This document shows positions 1-9,295 of a stretch of DNA of 64,000 bases, in pieces. Positions within the stretch are counted from its first letter, which is position 1; every line of letters begins with the position of its first letter. The notes below the pieces were generated by a model. It made no database searches. It was not told the origin of the DNA and saw only the letters and a list, made by a program, of their open reading frames with translations. Source of the stretch: Alistipes senegalensis JC50 (GTDB lineage Bacteria > Bacteroidota > Bacteroidia > Bacteroidales > Rikenellaceae); NCBI RefSeq assembly GCF_025145645.1, contig NZ_CP102252.1, forward strand, positions 682,001-746,000, written 5' to 3'. Position numbers and translations under genes: made by a program.

Positions 1-2858
1 ACGATGTCGAGACCGTCGGGGATTGCGTCGATCAGGCGGATCGTCTTGCCGATGTCGGTCGTGCGGCCGCGGACCAGCATCCGGTCGGCGTAATAGCTTT
101 TAAGCTCTTCGGTGTAGGCCGGGTGGAAATGACGGTTTTCGATCGAGCGCGAAAGCATCCGCAAATCGTTGTAAGTCCGGGCGATGAAATTGTAGTCGTC
201 TTCGGTCAGTTCGCCACGGGTGTTTTCGATGTAAACGGTCAGTTTTTTCACGAGGCATTTGAATTCGACGCTCTTTTTGTCGATCTGCGGATTCCGTGCG
301 AGGACGAACTCTTTCATCTGCCGGGCATACTCTTCCTTCGACGCTGCTTCGATCTGCTCGGGTGCGAAGATCGGTCGCATCTCTTCGATATACTCCACGA
401 CCTCGCGGAAAGCCGTGTCACGCCGTATCTTCGTGCGTCCTTCGTCCGAAAGGCGCGGTTCGAAGATGCCGTCCGCAGTCTTCTCCTTCACGGCGTGCGT
501 GCGGATCGTGACTCTGCCAGATGCAAGTCCGGGCGACGAGACCGTCACCGTGATCCGTCCCGGGCGAGCCGTGGAGCGCACGACGTTCGGCACGGGGGCT
601 GTCACATATCCGGTTCCTTCGTCCGAAAGCGTCTTGTCGATGTCGCTCGTGTAGAGCGGGCAGCCGACCAGCGTACCCTCTCCTTCGACGTTCCATGCGA
701 GCGGTCCGGAAAAACCCTGCACGGGGTTGCCGTCGGCATCGACCACCTCGGCCGTGACAATGTCCAGTCCGCTGCGGTCGGCGGGAATTCTGCCCCGGAG
801 GGCCGTCAGCACGATGGCTGCGGGTTCGCCGGCCATCACGACCCGGCATTCCCGGCTCTCCTTGCCGTGTGTGGCTACCGCCCGGAGCGTTCCGGGAACG
901 ATCTCCACGTCGGGAAACTCCACCGTGAAGAAATTCTCTTTGGACGGATGCCGTACTCCGAGACTGCGGTTGCCGGAAAACAACTCTACGCGTTCGCAGT
1001 TGCTGTCCACGCGGATCGTGCGGCGTTGTCCGAGGTATTTGCGCTGCCAATAGTGGGGATGGACGAAGACCATCGGCTCCGGGAGGTAATTGGCCTGCCA
1101 GAGATAATACATATATTTGGGAATACGGTAGAGGTCCACCCATCCCTTATAATTGATGTTTTTCAGCGGGGCATCCTTGTAGATGCGGTCGCAACCGTGG
1201 TCGGCGTAGAGCCATCCTACCACCTGGCCGTCGATGCGGCCGCGGATGCTGCCGTCGGCGACGCGCGCCATCGTGTGCTGCCATTCCTCGGTACCGGCCA
1301 GCTGGCCGCTCTTGGCGACGGCGGCGTTGTTTTTCGGTTCGAGGTTTTTCACGTCCGTATCGGTCCAGCCGCGAATGGTCACGCGCAGGAGGTTTTCCAT
1401 GTCGAGGTTCGAGGCGTGGTGCGTCACGTAGTCGCCGTAATTCTCGGCCTTGCGTTCATGGATCAGGCGTGTGGAGTCCTCCTCGCGGGTCCAGCGGGAG
1501 TCCGCGGCGTTCGAGGTTTCGTTGCCGACGCTCCAAAGGAAAATAGAGGGGTGGTTCCGGTCGCGGCGTACCATTTCGCGCATGTTGTGTTCCTGCACCT
1601 CGCGGTCGAAATCGATGGCCTTGTTGTTGGGAACCTCCTCGACGGTGATGATGCCGTGACGGTCGTTGAAGTCGTAGACCGCCGGCATGTGCGGATAGTG
1701 GGCCGTACGCATGAAATTGGTGTTCATGCCGTAGCGGATGTCCAGCATATCGCGTTCGGTAAGCCACTGCGGCATGGCGTCGCCCAGCCACGGGAACTCC
1801 TGATGACGGTTGGTGCCGTGGATATGGATTTTCTTTCCGTTGACCGAGAGCGTATTGTCATCGTAATTCCACGAAAACCAGCGGAAGCCCAGCGGCGTAT
1901 GGTAGGTATCCAGCAGCCGGCCTGCGGTGTCGCGTATTTCGCTGTAAATATGGTAGAGGTAGGGAGATTCGGGGCTCCATAGCCGCGGAGTGCGGAGCGT
2001 ATCGCTCCATTGGCAGAATCCGGCCAGCTCCCCGGCGGCGAGGGCACGGTGTTGTTCCAGTACGGCGATCACCTTGCTGTCGGCATCGGTCACGACGCTG
2101 CGCAGGTTCACCTCCGCTGGTTGCGGCGTATCGTTCTTGACATAGGTACGCAGGCAGAAACGCGCTTCGCGCTCGTTTACGAGTGGTGTGGTGACGAACG
2201 TGCCGCCCTCGTGCTTGTAACTGCCCTGAAACGGGATGTAGACGGGATTTTTGACGACGATCCGCACGTCACGGTAAATGCCGCCGTAGACATTGAAATT
2301 TCCTGCCGTAGCGGGCGGAATGGTGCCGAATTTGTCGTCGCGGCGGTTCGACACCTGCACGGCCAGCAGGTTCTCCGCGCCGTAACGGATATGGGGTGTC
2401 AGGTCGAAATAGAAACCGTTGTAACCGCCCTTGTGATCGCCGAGCAGCGTTCCGTTCAGGTAGACCCGGGCGTACTTTTGCACGCCGTCCAGCTCGACGA
2501 AGATTCGTTTGCCGCGCAGTTCCTCGCCGATCACGATCCGTTTGCGGTACCAGCCCCAGCCGTTCCACCAATAGGAGTCTTCGCGTTCGGAGGCGAATTT
2601 GATATAGGGATGGATGTCGCCCGTCGTTTCGTAGGTCATCCAGGTATGGGGCAGCGCCACGGCCTGCCATGCCGCGTCGTCGTAGTCCGGTGAGGCCGGT
2701 GCGGCGTCCTCCTTTCCGGAGGGGAAATAGCGGAAAGTCCAGTCGCGGTCGATCGTCTGTTCGGTGCGCACCTGCCCGGGCCGGTAGCGTCCGGCATGGC
2801 AGGGGGATGCGGCGGCAAGCAGCAGAATGAGCGGCAGGATGCGTTGCAGGAGGTTCAT
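1..2858 (-). CDS. Glycoside hydrolase family 2 protein (beta-galactosidase-like), 3' end outside window
   Basis: Retaining exo-glycosidase, probably periplasmic or surface, releasing a terminal sugar from a glycan. About 952 residues are visible and the C-terminus lies beyond base 1. The start at 2858 is followed by a signal peptide (MNLLQRILPLILLLAAASP). The N-terminal jelly-roll/sugar-binding and Ig-like domains of GH2 follow. The acid/base Glu is about residue 447 in WSVGNET, preceded by DRNHPSIFL. A Glu pair in GTEEW at 524-525 sits 77-78 residues later, the spacing expected for the GH2 nucleophile. The gene is divergent from the HTCS at 3146, the usual layout of a regulator next to the enzymes it controls. 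Exact substrate is not determinable; family call is firm. Confidence 0.9.
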   Translation of the reverse strand, partial: MNLLQRILPLILLLAAASPCHAGRYRPGQVRTEQTIDRDWTFRYFPSGKEDAAPASPDYDDAAWQAVALPHTWMTYETTGDIHPYIKFASEREDSYWWNGWGWYRKRIVIGEELRGKRIFVELDGVQKYARVYLNGTLLGDHKGGYNGFYFDLTPHIRYGAENLLAVQVSNRRDDKFGTIPPATAGNFNVYGGIYRDVRIVVKNPVYIPFQGSYKHEGGTFVTTPLVNEREARFCLRTYVKNDTPQPAEVNLRSVVTDADSKVIAVLEQHRALAAGELAGFCQWSDTLRTPRLWSPESPYLYHIYSEIRDTAGRLLDTYHTPLGFRWFSWNYDDNTLSVNGKKIHIHGTNRHQEFPWLGDAMPQWLTERDMLDIRYGMNTNFMRTAHYPHMPAVYDFNDRHGIITVEEVPNNKAIDFDREVQEHNMREMVRRDRNHPSIFLWSVGNETSNAADSRWTREEDSTRLIHERKAENYGDYVTHHASNLDMENLLRVTIRGWTDTDVKNLEPKNNAAVAKSGQLAGTEEWQHTMARVADGSIRGRIDGQVVGWLYADHGCDRIYKDAPLKNINYKGWVDLYRIPKYMYYLWQANYLPEPMVFVHPHYWQRKYLGQRRTIRVDSNCERVELFSGNRSLGVRHPSKENFFTVEFPDVEIVPGTLRAVATHGKESRECRVVMAGEPAAIVLTALRGRIPADRSGLDIVTAEVVDADGNPVQGFSGPLAWNVEGEGTLVGCPLYTSDIDKTLSDEGTGYVTAPVPNVVRSTARPGRITVTVSSPGLASGRVTIRTHAVKEKTADGIFEPRLSDEGRTKIRRDTAFREVVEYIEEMRPIFAPEQIEAASKEEYARQMKEFVLARNPQIDKKSVEFKCLVKKLTVYIENTRGELTEDDYNFIARTYNDLRMLSRSIENRHFHPAYTEELKSYYADRMLVRGRTTDIGKTIRLIDAIPDGLDI

Positions 2859-2882
2859 CGTCGTTTCGGTTTTTCGGTATTG

Positions 2883-2890
2883 CAAAGTTA
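2883..2890 (-). promoter_or_regulatory. -7 box of the GH2 gene
   Basis: TAACTTTG on the minus strand fits the Bacteroidetes -7 consensus TAnnTTTG, 24 bp upstream of the GH2 start. No convincing TTTG -33 box is seen at the right distance. The 287-bp divergent region 2859-3145 otherwise holds no gene. Confidence 0.5.
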
Positions 2891-3114
2891 AGTGCCGGAA
2901 TTCGAAAACAAGGCCTGCAAATCCTGCATAAAAGGGGGCGCAAGCGTGAAATTCCGGCGGTCAGGATGTTTGAAAAACGATTATTATTGTTTGAAAATCG
3001 TGCATTCGCCACCCTTAAAACATTGTTTTATAGCGGATAAAAGGTCGCTTCGGAGGTCTGCCGCCCCAATGCGATTTTTAGGCGCGGATCGTGCGATAAT
3101 CCGAAAAATAAAGA

Positions 3115-3122
3115 TAAATTTG
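3115..3122 (+). promoter_or_regulatory. -7 box of the HTCS gene
   Basis: TAAATTTG matches TAnnTTTG and lies 23 bp before the HTCS start codon. The -33 box is not recognisable. Confidence 0.5.
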
Positions 3123-3145
3123 CAGTAAACGACGGCGGTCCGCCT

Positions 3146-6100
3146 ATGAAACGAATTCTCCCGATCATATTTTTCGCGCTCTCCTGTACGGAGGTGCTCT
3201 TTGCTGCAACCGTTACGGATTACCGCCGTCCCCGTTACGGCCAACCGCTTTCGAACAACAATATCACGGCGCTGGCGCGTGATCCGCTCGGATTCCTCTG
3301 GGTCGCATCCCGCGGCGAACTGGCCCGTTTCGACGGCCTCTCGTATCATCCGCTGGACGGGATGCCCGGTACGGAGCTTTTCGAAGGCGGCAACATCGTT
3401 CAGTCCATGGAATTTCTCTCGGGAGACAGTCTGCTGCTCTGTACCGACAAGGGGCTTTACCTGCTGGATGTCCGCCGCCGCAGGCTCGCGCAGTCCGCGA
3501 CGATGGCCGGCATCCGAGTTTATACCGTCCTGCGTACCGCCGGGGAGTGGCTGATGCTGAGTACCAACCGCGGTATTTACCTCTATACGCCTGCCACCGA
3601 CTGTTCCGAACCGCTCTACGCCTATGCCCCCGATCCTCAGACAGGACCGAATGCGGGGTTGTGCTCCGTTGTGCGTGACCGCGAGGGCCATCTGCTGGCA
3701 GCGGTCAACGGCGTGCTGGTCCGCCTGAGGCTGAACCCCGAAACGCTCCGCAAGAGCGGAACCCCTGCACCCGGAGAGCTGTTAGCGGGGACCGATACGC
3801 TGGTGGTGCTCGGCTCGAATTACCGCATGGCCGCCGATCGGTTCGACAATGTCTTTCTTTACGACCGGCAGCGGTTGCTCTCGGCGCGTGTCGGGGAGCT
3901 CGGGAACGCCGAACCCTTCCGTGTACGTCACATCGAGGTTTCGACCCTTGCCGCAAGGGGCAATGATCTGCTGCTGGGCATACGCGGGCAGGGGAATACG
4001 ATCATCCGCCGCGACGACGAGGGGCGCGAAACAGAGTCGGAACGGCTGCTCACCAGTCCGCATTTCGACGATATGAGCAGTACGACGAATACCTTTTACG
4101 ACGACGGGCGGGGCAATCTTTGGCTCGGAACCCGCGACGGGCTGTTCCGCTTCGAAGAAAAGAGCCAGGGTCCGTTCGTCAACCTGAAAAACGACGTCGA
4201 ATCATCCAATACGCCCAGTCATAACACCGTGTCGGACATCTGGATCGAGGAGCGCAATACGGTATGGCTCGCCACGGCCTACGGACTCAACCGCATGACT
4301 TTCGACGGGTCGGCAGCCGGCACCTACCGCATCGAGCGGTTCTTCGCTCCGTCGGGCGACCGCGACCATGTTTCGTCTAACAAGATCGAACGGATCGAAC
4401 TCGATGCCGACGGGATGATGTGGCTCGGAACGAAGACCGGCATCCGCTTCTTCAACCCCCGGAACGACCGGTTCGGCCGGAATCCCTCGATCGAACGGGC
4501 CGTCGGGAAGAGCAATTTCGTGCGGGCGCTCTACCGCGATGCGGAAGACAACATGTGGATCGGGTTTGAAAACGGCGGTCTCTACCTCCACGAAACGGTC
4601 AGGGACACGACCTACCGGGTGGAAGTGCCCTCCGGAAAGGGCGTTCTGGATAACTGCACGGCCGTCGAGGGGGACCGGAACGGATATGTCTGGGTCGGTT
4701 CGAAACGCGACGGACTGTTCCGCCTGCCGGCAGACCGGGAAGCGGAGGCTCCGCGCGGTTATGCGCTCGCCGACAGAGCCGGAAATCCCGTGACGTGGGT
4801 ATCCTGCCTGTTCGTCGATCCGTATAACAATATCTGGTGCGGTACGGCCTGCGGCTTGTTCCGCTACGATTACAACGGAGACAGGTTCACGTTCGTCGAT
4901 CTGCCGCTGACGGATAATTCGCCTTATATCAGCGGTATCATCAACGATGACCGCGGTAATTTGTGGATCGCCACGACGGCCGGCGTCTGCAAATACGGCC
5001 CGTCTGACGGCACGGGGCAGTTCATCGCGCTCGACAACGGCCGTTTCAGCCGCCCCGGATTCGTTTTCGGCTGCGCCAAGGACAGTGACGGCTATATCTT
5101 CATGAGCGGCATCAACGGCCTGACCTATTTCCATCCGAACCGGGTTGCCGCCGACACCACGCGCTACCACACGTTCATCACCGATTTCAAGGTCCACAAC
5201 CGCTCGCTTGTCGTGGGCTCGCCCGAACTGCCGCAGGATATCAACTACACCGACCGGATTACGCTGCGCCATCAGGACAATCAGATATCCTTCTCTTTTT
5301 CAGCACTCTCGTTCGTCGCACAGGACAATCTTCAATACGGCTACATGCTCGAAGGCATCGACTCCGAATGGATTTATGCCGGGTCCGAACCCCGTTACGT
5401 ATCCTACGGCAATCTGCCTACGGGAACTTACCGGCTCCGCATGCGCAGCACCAATACCGCCGGCGTCTGGCAGGAAGAGGCGCATGCGCTCGAGATCCGC
5501 ATCCGTCCGCCGGTAATGTGGACCTGGTATACCCAGCTGGCCTATGCACTGCTGCTGGGACTCATCGTCTGGATGGGCGTAAGGGCTTGGCGCGTGCAGG
5601 AGAAACTGCGCACGCAGAAGGTCGTGGATCGCTTGCGGCTGAAATTCTATACCGATATCTCTTACAGCATCAGAACTCCGCTCTCGTTGTTGCAGGCCCC
5701 GTTGCAGAAGCTTATCGACGATTTCGACCGCACGCCGGGAGACCGGGCCAAGTATATGCTTGAAACCGTGCGCCGCAGCAGCAACCGGCTGTCGCTGCTG
5801 ATCGACCAACTGGTCGATTTCTGCGAAATAGACCAGGGTAGCGCCGCGCTGAAACTGACGCAGACCGATTTCATCCCTTATGCCGAGAATATCGCCGGGG
5901 CTTTCCGTCATCTGTTCGAGGGAAAAGGTATCGCGTTCGATTTCGTGTCGGAGGTTGGCGCAGCACCGTTGGCCTTCGACCGCGACAAGATCGAAAACGT
6001 CTTTTTCAGCCTGCTCTCCAACGCCTACAAGTTTACCGAACCGGGCGGACGGGTCGTGCTGACCTGCCGGGCGGACGGGGACGGGAATATCTGGGTCGAA

Positions 6101-7198
6101 GTGAGCGATAACGGTACGGGTATCCGTCCGGAGAATCTCGGCCGCATTTTCGAGCGGTTCTGGTCGGACGGCAGCGCCGAAAGCGGTTCGGGTATCGGCC
6201 TGGCTCTGGCCAAGGAACTGGTCGAACTCCACCGGGGACGCATCGAGGTCGAAAGCGAGCCGGGCAGAGGCTCGGTTTTCCGTTTCTGCCTTCCGGCCGA
6301 CAACCGGCGTCTGCACCGGGACGGTAATGAGATTCCGCACGACGACTCGTCGCACTCGGCCACGCTCGACGAATACATCCGGACGATCGACACGGGCACG
6401 GGTCCGGGCGACTACTGCAAACCGGGGGCTCCGCTGATTTATGTCGTCGCCAAGGACAAGCAACTGCGCCGATTTCTCGAAAAGATGCTTCGTCCCGCCA
6501 TGCGGGTCGAGACGTTCGCTTCGCCCGAAGGCGTCTACGAACAGGTCGTGCGCAACAAACCCAAACTGGTCATTTCCGGCGTCGTCTTTTCCGAGGGCAA
6601 AGAGGGACTGGAACTGTGCCGCAAGATGAAATCCGCCGCCGCGACCAACTGCATCCCGTTCCTTTTCCTGACCTCGTATTCGCAGGACGAGATCAAGAAA
6701 GAGGGTTACGAATACGGCGCCGACGCTTATGTCACCAAACCTTTCGAGGTCGATTACCTGCTGGTGCGCATCCGCAGTCTGATCCAGTCGCGGGAGATCA
6801 TCCGCGAACGTATCAAACAGGAGTTCATCGCCAGTCCCAAAGAGATACAGCTCGTTTCGGCCGACGACAAGTTCCTGGCCCGGGCCATGCAGGTCATCGA
6901 GGAGAATATAGCCGACGAGGAGTTCTCGGTGGACATCTTCGCCGGGAAGATGCACCTGAGCACTTCGATGCTCTATCGGCGTATCAAGGGCCTCACGAAC
7001 CAGTCCCCGAGCGAGTTCTGCCGCAGTATCCGTCTCAAACGCGCCGCGCAGCTGCTCACGACCAAGGCCTATACGATCTCGGAGGTCGCTGTGAAGGTCG
7101 GCTTCTCGGATATTCGCTATTTCAGTACCTGCTTCAAGAAGGAGTTCGGTATGACGCCTTCGGCCTATCAGCAGGCCAACGGGGGCATTTCCGACTGA
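3146..7198 (+). CDS. Hybrid two-component system regulator (HTCS), both phospho-acceptor residues missing
   Basis: Membrane-spanning one-protein sensor/regulator of the type that controls polysaccharide utilization loci. Order: signal peptide (1-21), periplasmic two-component propeller repeats (about 35-680), Y_Y_Y domain (about 700-780), one membrane helix (about 790-812), HisKA-like segment, HATPase (N box near 946, GSGIGLALA near 1015), receiver domain (about 1090-1210) and C-terminal AraC-type helix-turn-helix (about 1235-1345). The H-box reads ISYSIRTPL with Tyr840 where the phosphorylated His belongs. The receiver reads VISGVVF with Gly1145 in place of the Asp, and its N-terminal acidic pair is also gone, while the Thr and Lys (FLTS, VTKPF) remain. 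The DNA-binding domain looks intact. It likely controls the flanking GH2, lyase and GH105 genes, but not by a normal phosphorelay. Confidence 0.93.
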   Translation: MKRILPIIFFALSCTEVLFAATVTDYRRPRYGQPLSNNNITALARDPLGFLWVASRGELARFDGLSYHPLDGMPGTELFEGGNIVQSMEFLSGDSLLLCTDKGLYLLDVRRRRLAQSATMAGIRVYTVLRTAGEWLMLSTNRGIYLYTPATDCSEPLYAYAPDPQTGPNAGLCSVVRDREGHLLAAVNGVLVRLRLNPETLRKSGTPAPGELLAGTDTLVVLGSNYRMAADRFDNVFLYDRQRLLSARVGELGNAEPFRVRHIEVSTLAARGNDLLLGIRGQGNTIIRRDDEGRETESERLLTSPHFDDMSSTTNTFYDDGRGNLWLGTRDGLFRFEEKSQGPFVNLKNDVESSNTPSHNTVSDIWIEERNTVWLATAYGLNRMTFDGSAAGTYRIERFFAPSGDRDHVSSNKIERIELDADGMMWLGTKTGIRFFNPRNDRFGRNPSIERAVGKSNFVRALYRDAEDNMWIGFENGGLYLHETVRDTTYRVEVPSGKGVLDNCTAVEGDRNGYVWVGSKRDGLFRLPADREAEAPRGYALADRAGNPVTWVSCLFVDPYNNIWCGTACGLFRYDYNGDRFTFVDLPLTDNSPYISGIINDDRGNLWIATTAGVCKYGPSDGTGQFIALDNGRFSRPGFVFGCAKDSDGYIFMSGINGLTYFHPNRVAADTTRYHTFITDFKVHNRSLVVGSPELPQDINYTDRITLRHQDNQISFSFSALSFVAQDNLQYGYMLEGIDSEWIYAGSEPRYVSYGNLPTGTYRLRMRSTNTAGVWQEEAHALEIRIRPPVMWTWYTQLAYALLLGLIVWMGVRAWRVQEKLRTQKVVDRLRLKFYTDISYSIRTPLSLLQAPLQKLIDDFDRTPGDRAKYMLETVRRSSNRLSLLIDQLVDFCEIDQGSAALKLTQTDFIPYAENIAGAFRHLFEGKGIAFDFVSEVGAAPLAFDRDKIENVFFSLLSNAYKFTEPGGRVVLTCRADGDGNIWVEVSDNGTGIRPENLGRIFERFWSDGSAESGSGIGLALAKELVELHRGRIEVESEPGRGSVFRFCLPADNRRLHRDGNEIPHDDSSHSATLDEYIRTIDTGTGPGDYCKPGAPLIYVVAKDKQLRRFLEKMLRPAMRVETFASPEGVYEQVVRNKPKLVISGVVFSEGKEGLELCRKMKSAAATNCIPFLFLTSYSQDEIKKEGYEYGADAYVTKPFEVDYLLVRIRSLIQSREIIRERIKQEFIASPKEIQLVSADDKFLARAMQVIEENIADEEFSVDIFAGKMHLSTSMLYRRIKGLTNQSPSEFCRSIRLKRAAQLLTTKAYTISEVAVKVGFSDIRYFSTCFKKEFGMTPSAYQQANGGISD

Positions 7199-7317
7199 CG
7201 GCGTTGCACGATTTGCGGCACTCCGACACACGATATGCAAACCTCTGCCAGCACGGTGCGCGGGATTTCGGCATCAGATTTCACGATTTACAGCCCCTCG
7301 GTTCGGACAGGAATGGT

Positions 7318-7325
7318 TATTTTTG
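7318..7325 (+). promoter_or_regulatory. -7 box for the lyase-GH105 pair
   Basis: TATTTTTG fits TAnnTTTG and sits 22 bp before the lyase start. It supports starting that gene at 7348 rather than at upstream in-frame codons. Confidence 0.45.
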
Positions 7326-7347
7326 TGCTGTCTCAAAATTTATTATT

Positions 7348-9273
7348 ATGATACGATTCCGCATCGCCGGCCTGCTTCTATTTCTCATAGTTTTGTTCCG
7401 TCCGCTGGACGGTGCGGCGCAAAATCCCTCCGACCTTGCCGTTTCGGGGCCGCATCCGCGGCTGTTGCTGCCACGCGGGGGCGAACGGCGGATCGAAGCC
7501 AAGATCGCTTCGGACGATTTCCTGCGCAGCATTCACGAAGCTATCCTTCACCAGAGCGGCAAATACCTGAAAGCCCCGCTGCTCGAACGCACGTTCGAAG
7601 GTTCGCGCATGCTCGCCGTGTCGCGCGAAGCACTCACGCGCATCTATTTCCTGAGCTATGCGTGGCGTATGACCGGAGATGACCGCTACGCCCGTCGTGC
7701 CGAGCGGGAGATGCTCAATGTCTGCGCCTTTCCCGATTGGAACTCCTCGCACTTCCTCGACGTGTCGGAGATGACGATGGCCCTGGCCATCGGGTACGAC
7801 TGGCTGTATGACAGCCTTGCGGAGTCGACGCGGAGGACGGTCGCCGAAGCGATGTTCCGGCTGGGCATCGCCGAAGGGGTGCCTGAGACGACTTCGGCAC
7901 CCGAGAATTGCAAGTGGCTGAAAAAGAAGAATAACTGGAATCCGGTCTGCAACGCTTCGATGGCTTTCGCGGCGATCGCGGCCTACGAGCAGGACCCTGA
8001 ATTGGCGCGTCGGATCATCGCCCGCTCGATCCGGCTGGTGCGCGAGATCGGTATTCCGGAGTATGCACCCGACGGTAACTATCCCGAGGGCTATACCTAT
8101 TGGAATTACGGCACAGCCTATGCCGTGATGCTGATCGATGCTTTGGAGGGCGTTTACGGCACTTCGTTCGGACTGGCCGACGTTCCGGGATTCCTCCGTA
8201 CACCGGAGTATATCCTCCAAATGTCGACGCAGGGCCTCGGCTGCTGGGCTTATGCCGACTGTACCGCGCAGGACCCGCAGAGCATGAAGAATTCCTATCC
8301 GATGTTCTGGTTCGCCGCCCGCACCGGAAACCCTTCGCTGCTGTGGGCCGAGAAACAGAAGATCGATGACATGATACGGTCCGGGGCGAAATCGCGCATG
8401 TACCGGGTGCGTTATCTTCCTTCGGTGATGCTCTGGGCGGCGGAGAGACCTTTCGAAGGGATGAAGGCTCCGCAGCGGAGGCTTTACGTCGGACAGGGTA
8501 CGACACCCGTGGCGATCATGCGCAGCCATTTCGGCGGTGACGATGAGATTTTTGCCGGACTGAAAGGCGGCAGCTGCGGACACAACCATTCGCACATGGA
8601 CATCGGCAGTTTCGTGATGTACCGTGGAACGAAACAATGGGCCAAAGATCTCGGTATTCAGGATTACTATTCGCTGGAGAAATACGGCATCGAGTTGGGC
8701 GACCGCTCGCAGTACTCTTCGCGCTGGAAAGCCCTGCGGTTGAGTAGCCGGGTGCATAACATGATGACGTTCGCCGATTCGCTTCAACGGGTTGACGCGC
8801 GGGCGGAAATCGTCGCATCCGGCGACCGCGAGGGTTTCGTCTACGCCGTTACGGACCTTTCGAAAGTAGATGCGGCGGCTGTCGCAGCCCACCGCCGCGG
8901 CGTGGCTGTCGTCGGTGACAGCTATGTCGTCGTCCGCGATGAGGTCATGAACGGGAGCCGCGAAATGCCCCTGCGCTGGGCCATGCTGACTCCAGCCGAG
9001 GTCCGGATCGTCGATGACCGGACAGCGGAGCTGACACTTGGGGAGGAACGGTTGTCGATGCGGGTCGAGGGCGACGGCGTGCAGCTCGGCACCTGGTCGA
9101 CGGAGCCCCGCCACGAATACGACGAGCCCAATCCCGGAACGGTGATGGTAGGTTTCACGGCTACGCTCGCGCCCGGTGCCCGGGCGGCCTATACCGTGCG
9201 GCTGATCCCGGCTGATGCGGCCGGAAAAGCCGGTGATCCGATTCCGGCCCTGGAAAAGTGGAATACCCGATAA
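7348..9273 (+). CDS. Heparinase II/III family protein (polysaccharide lyase-like)
   Basis: Predicted secreted polysaccharide lyase or related uronide-active enzyme, 641 residues. The start at 7348 gives a clean signal peptide (MIRFRIAGLLLFLIVLF...). The frame is open upstream, but that stretch overlaps the end of the HTCS and is not coding. The N-terminal half is an alpha/alpha-toroid-like helical region with Trp/Tyr-rich motifs (YPEGYTYWNYG). The C-terminal beta domain carries the family signature NHSHMD at 413-418 followed by GSF. The GH105 gene starts 22 bp downstream, so the two are probably co-transcribed. A lyase leaves unsaturated uronic ends and GH105 enzymes remove such ends, so the pair makes biochemical sense. 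Substrate (pectic, glycosaminoglycan or other) cannot be read from sequence. Confidence 0.85.
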   Translation: MIRFRIAGLLLFLIVLFRPLDGAAQNPSDLAVSGPHPRLLLPRGGERRIEAKIASDDFLRSIHEAILHQSGKYLKAPLLERTFEGSRMLAVSREALTRIYFLSYAWRMTGDDRYARRAEREMLNVCAFPDWNSSHFLDVSEMTMALAIGYDWLYDSLAESTRRTVAEAMFRLGIAEGVPETTSAPENCKWLKKKNNWNPVCNASMAFAAIAAYEQDPELARRIIARSIRLVREIGIPEYAPDGNYPEGYTYWNYGTAYAVMLIDALEGVYGTSFGLADVPGFLRTPEYILQMSTQGLGCWAYADCTAQDPQSMKNSYPMFWFAARTGNPSLLWAEKQKIDDMIRSGAKSRMYRVRYLPSVMLWAAERPFEGMKAPQRRLYVGQGTTPVAIMRSHFGGDDEIFAGLKGGSCGHNHSHMDIGSFVMYRGTKQWAKDLGIQDYYSLEKYGIELGDRSQYSSRWKALRLSSRVHNMMTFADSLQRVDARAEIVASGDREGFVYAVTDLSKVDAAAVAAHRRGVAVVGDSYVVVRDEVMNGSREMPLRWAMLTPAEVRIVDDRTAELTLGEERLSMRVEGDGVQLGTWSTEPRHEYDEPNPGTVMVGFTATLAPGARAAYTVRLIPADAAGKAGDPIPALEKWNTR

Positions 9274-9295
9274 TACTGAACTGTAAAACCTCGAT

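Noticed and set aside
6616..7347. Upstream extension of the heparinase-like gene into the HTCS gene
   Set aside because: The extension has no family similarity, overlaps the HTCS HTH domain, and a signal peptide starts at 7348 behind a -7 box.
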